64,000 nt of DNA from Syngnathus acus. Its lineage: Eukaryota; Chordata; Actinopteri; Syngnathiformes; Syngnathidae. The stretch is taken from positions 13,006,604 to 13,070,603 of the forward strand of contig NC_051105.1 of assembly GCF_901709675.1 (NCBI RefSeq), in the 5' to 3' direction. The notes below the pieces were generated by a model that had not been told where the DNA came from, did not search any database, and worked only from the letters and a program-made list of their open reading frames with translations. Position numbers and translations under genes: made by a program. Of this stretch, positions 25,111 through 34,835 are shown one piece after another. Each line of letters starts with the position of its first letter. Position 1 is the stretch's first letter.

Positions 25111-25275
25111 TCATTCAGTGGCCTTGAGGGTAAAGGACAGCTTCGGTCTGGACTTGCCCTTGCCAAGGATGATTTTCTGCTCCTCCTTCTGCTGCCTCTG
25201 TCGGTCCTGCTCCAGTTTCATGCGTTCTTCATGAATTTTCCTCTGCTCTTCCACTATGCGCAACTGATCTTCAGC
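25111..25275 (-). CDS. arglu1: ARGLU1 exon 4 (C-terminus)
   Basis: The terminal coding exon reads [20 protein letters not shown], continues as charged coiled-coil sequence, and closes with [15 protein letters not shown] and a stop (TGA at 25113-25111). It covers residues 213-266. The acceptor is TTTTCTGTCAG just above 25275, in phase 0 after exon 3. ARGLU1 is a nuclear arginine/glutamate-rich protein that works with Mediator and the spliceosome in transcription and alternative splicing. The [11 protein letters not shown] tail is the conserved family ending. The full product is 266 residues, against about 273 in human. Confidence 0.97.
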   Translation of the reverse strand, partial: AEDQLRIVEEQRKIHEERMKLEQDRQRQQKEEQKIILGKGKSRPKLSFTLKATE

Positions 25276-25700
25276 CTGACAGAAAATGTAGTCACAACTT
25301 AGGAATCACACAACCACAGAACACAAAAATACTGCATATATAGTTGAAATCGCAAGTTTATATAGACTATATAAAATGTGTACTTTTTACCTGCCTGACA
25401 TGAAATCACACTAAGATGTTCCTATTGGAGAGCAATTAGCAGGGATGAGAACGGCAAATGTGAAAAACCACTGAAAAGTAGCCTGGGTCTGGGAGCCGCA
25501 TGCCCCCATTGGGGGCCGCAGGGGGCCCGGGGCCACAGGACCCCATTGGGGGCTGCAGGGAGCCAGAGGCAACGCCCCGGAGGGGGCCCAGGGTTTACCC
25601 CCTGGAAACTCCTGGATTTTGGCAGTATAGCAACCCCAAAATCATTAATTTTGTTTTGTTAAAAACATATTCCTGCTTGGTGGGCTACCAAGATTTATAT
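25276..25700. other. arglu1: arglu1 intron 3, 3' part with GC-rich patch
   Basis: After the acceptor, this is intronic. A GC-rich stretch at 25490-25615 contains two copies of a motif around CCCCATTGGGGGC (25503-25516 and 25540-25555). That motif could form a hairpin; its origin was not identified. Confidence 0.4.
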
Positions 25701-25702
25701 TA

Positions 25703-26368
25703 CAGTGGAGCCTCAGTTTTCGAACTCCCGGTTCTCGAACAAATCAGTATTCGAACAAAAAATTCGAGATTTGTTTGCTTCAGATGCCGGACGAAATTTC
25801 GGTTGTCGAACCTCGCGAGATGAGCCGAGAGGACCCGCATGCCAACTGACTCCGTTCGTTATTACATTCTCGTTACTCTGAGGATTGCATCAACTCTAAT
25901 CATGCCTCCAAGGGAAGCAAGTGGGAGCAGTAAAGCCATCCTAAAACACAAAGACGGTCTTAAAGTTATGTGACAGTGAGCGTCCGGCGCGCTGCGGCTG
26001 CGCGATCAGACAAAATTAAGCTCCCTGAGCACCGAGGTCCACTTAAATTTTGGAAAGTACATCAGGACTTTAAAAATATTTTCTAAATAATTTCAGCGAC
26101 GGCTCTGTCACAATAATGCGACCAGCGCGGTGCAGTTGCGCGGTCGGCGACGCGCTACGGTTGCGCGTTCGGCAGTGCGCTGCAGTTGCGCGATCTGACA
26201 AAAATGCGCAAATGAAAAAATGCTTAAAAAAGGCGGGGTTTTTTGTCTTGGAACGGATAAAATTTTTTTCCATTATTTGTCATGGGAAAAATAGATTCGG
26301 AATTCAACTGATTCGCTTCTTGAACCGCCTTCTGGAACGGATTGTGGGTCGAAAACCGAGGTTTACTG
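25703..26368 (+). mobile_element. Complete TA-site MITE with GC-rich internal repeat
   Basis: The ends CAGTGGAGCCTCAGTTTTCG and TCGAAAACCGAGGTTTACTG are inverted, with TA at 25701-25702 and 26369-26370. The body has the GCGC/CGCAAC-rich unit and the AAATTTTGGAAAGTACATCA block seen at 1-310, 32600-33030 and 50870-51530. This is the only copy in the window with both ends, so it defines the family. No transposase is present. Confidence 0.88.
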
Positions 26369-26907
26369 TACATCAAAATGGCACAATCAATACTGGAGTT
26401 TTTCCTTTTAATGAAAACTGTTAATTTTTTGCAACATATATCTCCAACCACATATCTTATCAAAGAACACTCATAATACCTAATTTTTGGAAATTAATTG
26501 TGAAAGATAAATTACAGTGCCTTGCGAAAGTATTCGGCCCCCTTGAACCTTTCAACATTTCGCCACATTTCAGGCTTCAAACATAAAGATATAAAATTTT
26601 AATTTTTTGTCAAGAATCAACAACAAGTGGGTCACAATCGTGAAGTGGAACGAAATTTATTGGATAATTTAAACTTTCTTAACAAATAAAAAACTGATAA
26701 GTGGGGCGTGCAATATTATTCGGCCCCTTTACTTTCAGTGAAGCAAACTCACTCCAGAAGTTCAGTGAGGATCTTTGAATGATCCAATGTTGTCCTAAAT
26801 GACTGATGATGATAAATAGAATGCACCTGTGTATAATCAAGTCTCCGTATAAATGCACCTGCTCTTTGATAGTCTCAGGGTTCTGTTTAAAGCGCAGAGA
26901 GAACCAT

Positions 26908-27152
26908 TTTATTTTATTTTTTTTTCTTCCCTTGCACTATTTTTTTATCTAATATTTTTTTTATCTCCACTGCATATTGTGTATTGTGTATTTTGTATAT
27001 ACTGTCCATATTTTTTAATTATATATACCTTCTACTTTTTTAAATCTTTTACCCCCTTCCCCGCATGCGTGTGTGTGCGTGTATATGTTAAGTGTACTGC
27101 TGCTAACATAGGAGTTTCCCCATTGAGGGAATAATAAAGGATTATCCTATCT
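26908..27152 (+). mobile_element. LINE 3' tail inserted in Tc1 copy A
   Basis: Comparison with Tc1 copy B shows that the stretch between GAGAGAACCAT and ATGAAGAC is extra. It is T-rich and ends CCCCATTGAGGGAATAATAAAGGATTATCC and a TATCTT tail (here described in two parts: CCCCATTGAGGG, then AATAATAAAGGATTATCC). That is a non-LTR retrotransposon 3' end with a polyadenylation-like signal. It separates the transposase start codon from its promoter region. Confidence 0.75.
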
Positions 27153-27153
27153 T

Positions 27154-28174
27154 ATGAAGACAAAAGGAACACACCAGGCAGGTCCGAGATACTGTTGTGG
27201 AGAAGTTTAAAGCCGGATTTGGATACAAAAAGATTTCCCAAGCTTTAAACATCTCAAGGAGCACTATGCAAGCAATTATATTGAAATGGAAGGAGTATCA
27301 GACCACTGCAAATCTACCAAGACCCGGCCGTCCCTCCAAACTTTCATCTCAAACAAGGAGAAGACTGATCAGAGATGCAGCCAAGAGGCCCATGATCACT
27401 CTGGATGAACTGCAGATAACTGCAGCTGAGGTGGGAGAGTCTGTCCATTGGACAACAATCAGTCGTGCACTGCACAAATCTGGCCTTTATGGAAGAGTGG
27501 CAAGAAGAAAGCCATTTCTCAAAGATATCCAAAAAAAGTCTCGTTTAAGGTTTGCCACAAGCCACCTGGGAGACACACCAAACATGTGGAAGAAGGTGCT
27601 CTGGTCAGATGAAACCAAAATCGAACTTTTTGGCCACAATGCAAAACGATATGTTTGGCGTAAAAGCAACACAGCTCATCACCCTGAACACACCATCCCC
27701 ACTGTCAAACATGGTGGTGGCAGTATCATGGTTTGGGCCTGCTTTTCTTCAGCAGGGACAGGGAAGATGGCTAGAATTGATGGGAAGATGGATGGAGCCA
27801 AATACAGGACCATTCTGGAAGAAAACCTGTTGGAGTCTGCAAAAGACCTGAGACTGGGACGGAGATTTATCTTCCAACAGGACAATGACCCAAAACATAA
27901 AGCCAAATCTACAATGGAATGGTTCACAAATAGACGTATCCAGGTGTTAGAATGGCCAAGTCAAAGTCCAGACCTGAATCCAATCGAGAATCTGTGGAAA
28001 GAGCTGAAGACTGCTGTTCACAAACGCTCTCCATCCAACCTCACTGAGCTCGAGCTTTTTTGCAAGGAAGAATGGGCAAGAATTCCAGTCTCTCGATGTG
28101 CAAAACTGATAGAGACATACCCCAAGAGACTTGCAGCTGTAATTGCAGCAAAAGGTGGCGCTACAAAGTATTAG
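27154..28174 (+). pseudogene. Tc1 transposase, near-intact, one 5' frameshift
   Basis: The reading frame from 27197 to 28174 (325 codons) is uninterrupted. The natural start at 27154 is out of frame because of one extra A in AAAAGG, where copy B has AAAGG. An N-terminal paired-like HTH (KISQALNISRSTMQAI), an AT-hook-like RPGRPSK, a second HTH and the catalytic core follow. The DD34E triad is complete: D138 in WSDET, D229 in QQDNDPKH and E264 in NPIENLW, counted from the 27197 methionine. A Tc1 transposase cuts and pastes its own element at TA sites. The single frameshift and the upstream LINE tail make this copy unlikely to be expressed correctly. Confidence 0.92.
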
Positions 28175-28481
28175 CGCAAGGGGGCCGAATAATATTGCAC
28201 GCCCCACATTTCAGTTTTTTATTTGTTAAAAAAGTTTAAATTATCCAATAAATTTCGTTCCACTTCACGATTGTGTCCCACTTGTTGTTGATTCTTGACA
28301 AAAAATTAAACTTTTATATCTTTATGTTTGAAGCCTGAAATGTCGCGAAATGTTGAAAGGTTCAAGGGGGCCGAATACTTTCGCAAGGCACTGTATAAAG
28401 ATATAGTCAGCATATAAATCAAAACATATGACAAATATATAAACAGGGATGAGAATGACAAATGTGGAAAAAACATATATA

Positions 28482-29235
28482 CACTGCTCAGAAACATTAA
28501 AGGAACAGTTTTTTATCAGGGTATGGCATGAATTCAATTACACTTTTCTGATAAGGGTTTGGTCAGGTACGTGGCAGAGGGGGTTGTTAATCAGTTTCAG
28601 CTGGCTTGGTGTTAATGAAATTAACAACAGGTGCACTAGAGGGGCAACAATGAGATGGTCCCCAAAACAGGATTGGTTTTTCAGGTGGAGGCCATTTCAA
28701 GTTCCTCACTCTTGATATTTTTTAACTGTTTTTCCACAAGTGTTGGCTTTAGCTAGAGTCGTTATAACGACTGGGAGCATGAGGCGATTTCTTAACCCTC
28801 CTGAAGTTGCAAGAAGATTTGATGTGTCTGCCAGTACAATCTCCAGAGCATGGAGGAGATTCCAGGAGACAGGCAGTTTACTCTAGGAGAGCTGGACAGG
28901 GCCGTAGACGGTCCTCATCCCATCAGCAGGACCGATATCTGCTGCTTTGTGCAAGGAGGAACAGGTTGAGCACTGCCCGAGCCCTAAAGAACGACCTCCA
29001 ACGAGCTACTGGTGTGAATGTCTCTGCCCAAACAAACAGACTTCACGAGGGTGGCCTCAGGGCACGACATCCTGTAGTGTGCCCTGTGCTCAATGCTCAG
29101 CTCGATTGGCATTTGCCATAGAACACCAGAATTGGCAAATCCGCCACTGAGAGCAGGTTTACCTTGAGCACCTGTGATAGACGTGAAAGGGTCTGGAGAA
29201 GCCAAGGAGAGTGCTATGCTGCCTGCAACATCATA
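28482..29235 (+). mobile_element. Second Tc1/mariner-type element, 3'-truncated
   Basis: It starts CACTGCTCAGAAACATTAAA after a TA, a terminus common in fish Tc1-mariner families. Around 28780-29130 a decayed transposase reads MRRFLNPPEVARRFDVSAST (HTH) and then, in another frame, RNRLSTARALKNDLQRATGV. Stops and frame changes abound, and no DDE core or right end is present. It stops where the duplicated flank at 29236 begins, so that duplication or insertion may have cut it. Confidence 0.7.
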
Positions 29236-29575
29236 GAGACAAAGCTATGATCTAAATACTCAGCGTAATTGCTATGCCTAGGATCTCTATGGAGCGTGAG
29301 GCCATCATCTCAGTGCTGGAGTTGTAGCCAGATTAATGCCGTCACAGCTCTTTGCCAAATCACTTGTGACAGGGGGCGTCTTAGCACTCAGGGATCCCAA
29401 TGACCCTTAGAGAAAGGCCAGATCACCCCAAATATCAAAGCTGTCTAATGACAACCACTACCAATCACCTCAAAAGGTATTTAAAGGTCTACATTTGTCA
29501 GTTGCTGTATATGCTAATAATCACAATCACAGTCTCAAATCCAATCATTTGAGATTTTTTCCACAGATCCACCAT
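29236..29575. repeat. LINE-flanking block shared with 1927-2267
   Basis: Near-identical to 1927-2267 from GCTATGATCTAAATACT to CACAGATCCACCATCCATC. It adjoins the longer copy of the same LINE and lies downstream of the LINE's 3' end on the LINE strand. Confidence 0.8.
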
Positions 29576-32520
29576 CCATCTTCTTCTGCTTATCCGGGGT
29601 CGGGTCGCGGGGGCAGCAGCATCAGGAGGGACTCCCAGACTTCCCTCTCCCCAGCCACTTCATCCAGCTCATCCCGGGGGGTCCTTAGGCGTTCCCAGGC
29701 CAGCTGAGAGACAGTCTCTCCAGAGCGTCCTGGGTCGTCCCCGGGGTCTCCTACCGGTGGGACATGCCCGGAACACATCCCCAGGGAGGCGTCCAGGAGG
29801 CATCCTGATGAGATGCCCGAGCCACCTCATCTGGCTCCTCTTAACGTGGAGGAGTAGCGACTCTACTTCGAGTCTCTCCCGGATGACCGAGCTTCTCACC
29901 CTATCTCTAAGGGAGAGCCCGGACATCCTGCGGAGAAAACTCATTTCGGCCGCTTGTATCCGGGATCTCGTTCTTTCGGTCACAACCCATAGCTCGTGAC
30001 CATAGGTGAGGGTAGGAGCGTAAATTGACCGGTAAATTGAGAGCTTTGCCTTTTGGCTCAGCTCTCTCTTTACCACGACGGACCGGTACAGCGTCCGCAT
30101 TACTGCCGACGCTGCACCGATCCGCCTGTCGATCTCGTGCTCCATCCTCCCCTCACTCGTGAACAAGACCCCAAGATACTTGAACTCCTCCACTTGGGGC
30201 AGGATCTCATCCCCGAACCGGAGAGGGCATTCCACCCTTTTCCGACCGAGGACCATGGACTCGGATTTGGAGGTGCTGACCCTCATCCCGACCGCTTCAC
30301 ACTCTGCTGCGATTCGCTCCAGTCAGAGCTGGAGATCACGGCTTGAAGAAGCCAACAGCACCACGTCGTGTGCAAAAAGCAGAGACGCGAAGCTGAGGTC
30401 CCCAAACCGGACACTCTCAACGCCTCGGCTGCGCCTAGAAATTCTGTCCATAAAAATTATGAACAGAATCAGTGTCAAAGGGCAGCCTCGGTGGAGTCCA
30501 ACCCTCACTGGGAACTAATCTGACTTACTGCCGGAAATGCGGACCCAACTCTGGCATCGGTGATACAGGGACCAAACCGCCCTTATCAGTTGGCTCGGCA
30601 CCCCGTACTCCCGAAGCACCCTCCACAGAACCTCCCGAGGGACACGGTCGAACGCCTTCTCCAAGTCCACAAAACACATGTGGACTGGTTGGGCGAACTC
30701 CCATGCACCCTCGAGGATCCTGCTGAGGGTGTAGAGCTGGTCCACTGTTCCACGGCCAGGACGAAAGCCACACTGCTCCTCCTGAATCCGAGGTTCGACC
30801 TCCCGACGGACCCTCCTCTCCAGCACCCCTGAATAGATCTTACCAGGGAGGCTGAGGAGTTTTTTAACTACCTCAGTGACTTAGACCCCAGAGATTGGAG
30901 AGTCCGCCTCAGAGTCTCCAGGCCCTGCTTCCACAATGGAAGGCGTGTCGGTGGAATTGAGGAGGTCTTCGAAGTATTCTCCCCACGACTCACGACGTCC
31001 CGAGTCGAGGTCAGCAGCACGCCATCTCCACTGTAAACAGTGTTGACGGTGCACCGCTTCCCCCTCCTGAGACGCCGGATGGTGGACCAGAATTTCCTCG
31101 AAGCCGTCCGGAAGTCATTCTGCATGGCCTCGCCAAACTCCTCCCATGCCCGGGTTTTTGCCTCAGCAACCGCCGAAGCCGCGTTCCGCTTGGCCATCCA
31201 GTACCTGTCAGCTGCCTCCGGAGTCCCGCAGGCCAAAACGGCCTGATAAGATTCCTTCTTCAGCTTGACGGCATCCCTTATCACCGGTGTCCATCAGCGG
31301 GTTCGGGGATTGCCGCCACGACAGGCACCAACCACCTTACGGCCACAGCTCCGGTCGGCTGCCTCAACAATGGAGGTGCGGAACATGGTCCACTCGGACT
31401 CAATGTCCCCCGCCTCCCCCGGGACATGGGAAAAGCTCTGCCGAAGGTGGGAGTTGAAGCTCTTCCTGACAGGGGATTCTGCCAGACGTTCCCAGCCCAC
31501 CCTCAAAAAGCGTTTGGGTCTGCCTGGTCGGACCGGCATCTTCCCCTACAATCGGAGCCAACCCACCACCAGGTGGTGATCAGTTGACAGCTCCGCCCCT
31601 CTCTTCACCCGAGTGTCCAAAACATGCAGCCGCAAATCCGATGACACGACTATAAAGTCTATCATCGAACTGCGGCCTAGGGTGTCCTGATGCCAAGTGC
31701 ACACATGGACACCCTTATGCTTGAACATGGTGTTCATTATTGACAATCCATGTCGAGCACAGAATTCTGATAATAGAACACTGCTCGGGTTCAGATCGGG
31801 GGGGGCCGTTCCTCCCAATCACGCCCTTCCAGGTCTCACTGTTATTGCCCAGGTGAGCATTGAAGTCACCCAGTAGAACAATGGAGTCCCCAGAAGGAGC
31901 GCCCTCCAGCACTTCCTCCAGGCACTCCAAGAAGGGTGGGTACTCTGAGCTGCCGTTTGGTGCATAGACACAAAAAACAGTCAGGACCCGTCCCCACACA
32001 CGAAGGCGGAGTGAGGCTACCCTCTCGTTCACTGGGGTGAACCCCAATGTGCAGGCGCCCAGCTGGGGGGCAATAAGTATACCCACACCTGTTTGACGCC
32101 TCTCACCGTTGGCAACTCCAGAGTGGAAGAGAGTCCAGCCCCTCTCGAGAGGGCTTGTACCGGAACCCAAACTGTGTGTGGAGGCAAGTTCGACTAGGTC
32201 TAGTTGGAACTTTTCTGCCTCGCACACCAGCTCGGGCTCCTTTCCAGCCAGAGGTGACAATCCATGTCCCAAGAGACAGCTTCTGCAGCCGGGTATTGGA
32301 CCACCAAGGTCTCCGCCTTTGGCCGCCGCCCAGCTCACTTTGCACCCGACCCCTTTGGCCCCTCCCACAGGTGGTGAGCCCATGGGAAAGGGAACCCACG
32401 TTTCCTTTTCGGGCTGTGTCCGGCCGGGCCCCATGGGCGAAGGCTCGGCCACCATACGCTCGCCTTCGAGCCCCACCTCCAGGCCTGGCTCCAGAGGGGG
32501 GCCCCGGTGACCCGCGTCCA
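29573..32520 (-). mobile_element. RTE/Rex3-like LINE, longest copy, endonuclease plus RT
   Basis: On the minus strand, an apurinic-type endonuclease region lies upstream (31800-32400: [60 protein letters not shown]). The reverse transcriptase follows (30500-31290 and 29640-30290). A DFNAHLG block and a YAPNG block are conserved endonuclease motifs. The RT catalytic box is altered: LLFAHDVVLLASS, histidine replacing the first aspartate of FADD, near 30370. Frameshifts separate the domains. It is about 2.9 kb and inactive. It lies in arglu1 intron 3 in the gene's orientation and matches the 2268-4185 copy almost base for base. Confidence 0.9.
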
Positions 32521-33055
32521 GGCGAGGGAAATCTGAGTCCATATGTCTTTTGGCTATTTTTCCCATTACAAAAAATTGAATTTTTTTAAATTCGTTCCAA
32601 GACTTTAAGCATTTTTTCATTTGTGCATTTTTGTCTGATCGCGCAACTGCAGCGCACCGCCGAACGCGCAACCGTAGTGCGTCGCTGACCGCGCTGGTGG
32701 CAGTATTGTGACAAAACCGTCGCTGAAATTTAGAAAATATTTTTAGACTCCTGATGTAAAATTCAAGTGGACCTAAGTGCGCAGGGAGCTTAATTTCGTC
32801 CGATCGCGCAACTGCAGCGCACCGCCGAACGCGCAAACGTAGCGCGTCGCCGACCGCGCAACTGCACCGCGCTGATCGCATTATTGTGACAGAGCCATCG
32901 CTGAAATTTAGAAAATATTTTAAAAGTCCTGATGAACTTTCCAAAATTTAAGTGGACCTTAGTGTGCAGGGAGCTTAATTCAGTCCGATCGCGCAACCGC
33001 AGCGCACCGGGCGCTGACTGTCGCATTGCTTTAAGAGCATCTTTGTGTTCCGAGT
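32521..33055 (-). mobile_element. Partial TA-site MITE, GC-rich repeat array
   Basis: About two and a half units of the roughly 190-bp repeat seen in the MITE at 25703, in inverse orientation. It begins with CCCATTACAAAAAATTG-like end sequence near 32560, and its array runs through 32640-33030. Neither full terminus is preserved. Confidence 0.7.
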
Positions 33056-33640
33056 TGTAAGATGACGCTGCTCTCGAGCCATGCCCATTTGAAGCAGTTC
33101 CTGATCCCGTACTACTTGTCCCCCCCACCCATATAAAAACAATTTTCTCAACGGACCTACACGATTCACGAAAATGATACTCCCAACGGAAAAAAACACG
33201 GAAATGCGCGGATCCGCGGAAGATTCTCATCCCTGATCCACGGAGGTGAAAGAGAGCTCCGTAGAGTAGGACCGGGCGTGCGTAAAAGCCATGTGCGAGC
33301 CCCATCCACCGTACCCGGACAGCCACCCGACCGAGCACCGGCCCCCGACTTCCATCCACGGAGGTGAAAGAGAGCTCCGTAGAGTAGGACCGGGCATGCG
33401 TAAAAGCCATAATAGTTTTTCAAACCTTCTGTGTCACTCCAAATCATTAAATCCTTCAAACTCTTCGTCCTCCGTGTCACAAACAAAGCCACTAATGATG
33501 CCGGTAGTACGTGGGGCCCTTCGTCATTTTCGTCATCCCGTGATCGAATCTTTGTTCTTTATGTAAACATTTACCGCGCCGCTGACCGGATTAAAAGGCG
33601 CATAAAATGGAAGCTATACTGCAACAAACTGAGGTTGACT
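33056..33640 (-). repeat. 118-bp tandem array and MITE-internal sequence
   Basis: Two units with a period of 118 bp start near 33241 and 33359 (GGAGGTGAAAGAGAGCTCCG). They are the inverse of the array at 48061-48330 inside the MITE 47769-48993. The following text (GTGTCACTCCAAATCATTAA, 33430-33455) also belongs to that MITE's interior. This is a fragment of the same family without its termini. Confidence 0.65.
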
Positions 33641-33684
33641 AGGGTTGCGGTATGCATCCACTAGCCAATAATCAATGAGCCCTG

Positions 33685-34135
33685 AGTAAACAATCGCGTT
33701 TCTCAAACTCTCTCCTATAAAAGTGATCGGAACCGACTAAAGTTCGATCTAACACATTGGTTGTTTCCCTTCCATATTGATCCGTAAATTTACTCGAAAC
33801 ATTAACAGAGCAGCCTATTTTGAAATGAAATAGCCTCGTGCGTATAGCAGCTATCATTATAGCATTAGTCACCCGCAAAGTCCCATGAGCCTCAGCTCGC
33901 AGACTCCCATGAGCCTCAGCAAAGTCATGGCGGCCCCCTGTAAACAATCACGTTTCTCGAACTCTCTCCCATAAAAGTGATCAGAACCAACTAAAGACTG
34001 ATTTAACACATTGGTGCTGCTTATTTATGATTCCGTTGAATATTGATAGGTAACCGTACTCGAAAACATTAACGGAACAGCCTATTTTGAAATGAAATAG
34101 CCTCGCGGGTACAACAGCTATTCAGTGACGCCCCC
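33685..34135. repeat. Two direct copies of a ~190-bp sequence
   Basis: Blocks near 33690-33875 and 33940-34125 share AAACAATC(G/A)CGTTTCTC, TAAAAGTGATC(G/A)GAACC and CAGCCTATTTTGAAATGAAATAG (given in short pieces). They are spaced about 245 bp apart and have diverged by several percent. A remnant of a GGCGCAC-type MITE end follows at 34257-34360. No coding sequence is present. Confidence 0.6.
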
Positions 34136-34751
34136 TGACCACGGTTGCCGTAATGCTGGGAAGCGATGCGACCTTGTAATTTACTAGTCGTACTAAAACG
34201 TACTGAAACATTTTGGCAGAGAGCTGTGTACAACCAGTATGGATCAACAAATTCATCAATTGATCCATATATAAGGCGCTCTCAATTATAAGGCGCACTG
34301 TGGCTTTTTGAGAACATTTTAAGTTTTTAAGTGCGCCAAATAGTGCGGGAAATATGGTATATAAAAAAATTCTCAAGTGGAATTTAATACTTTTTAATAC
34401 CATCTCAATATTTTTTTAATACCAACACGACTTTGAGCCGCAACTATGATAACCTTTCAAACTTCAGTGCTTGGGGTAACTAATAAAGTTACAGATTACT
34501 GTCATTTTCTCAACTGAACTTTCTGAGTGGGTAAGTGCAATGAAACGACAAAATGTTTTTTCATTGTGATGTGTAGAAAGAGCACACACATCACTTTTGC
34601 AGCGCTACACTCGCTTTCACAATCATTCTATCTTTTTGAGGATTCAACCATAGCCTTCAACTATGGCATTACATTTTACTTGAGTACATCAGAGATGGTG
34701 GAGAGCTGTGGAGGTTTCAAAAGCAGAAGAATTTTTTAAATTATATCTTAC

Positions 34752-34835
34752 CAGTTTTGCCTGAGCCTCTGCAATCTTACGGTTATTCTCCTCCAAAATT
34801 TTTTCAAGCTCCTCCCGCTTTGATTTTTCTTCCTC
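34752..34835 (-). CDS. arglu1: ARGLU1 exon 3
   Basis: An 84-nt, 28-codon, symmetric (phase 0) exon reading EEEKSKREELEKILEENNRK and IAEAQAKL, residues 185-212. The acceptor is CCGTCTAG above 34835, and the donor CTG|GTAAGATAT begins at 34751. The helical Glu/Lys-rich text continues the C-terminal coiled coil. Because it is in-frame at both ends, skipping it would keep the reading frame. Confidence 0.96.

Larger units (their letters stand above)
26515..28393 (+). mobile_element. Tc1-like transposon, copy A, with nested insertion
   Basis: The ends CAGTGCCTTGCGAAAGTATT and its inverse (finishing at 28393) lie between TA dinucleotides (26513-26514 and 28394-28395). Inverted repeats of about 200 bp (for example GGGGCGTGCAATATTATTCGG and its inverse) frame one transposase gene. 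A 245-bp LINE tail is inserted at 26908-27152. Without it the element is about 1.6 kb, the normal Tc1 length. It lies in arglu1 intron 3, antisense to the gene. Confidence 0.95.

Noticed and set aside
32103-33410. Large open frames (up to 409 codons) joining LINE and MITE sequence
   Set aside because: The frame simply runs from the GC-rich MITE array into the LINE endonuclease. It is a chance fusion, not a gene.
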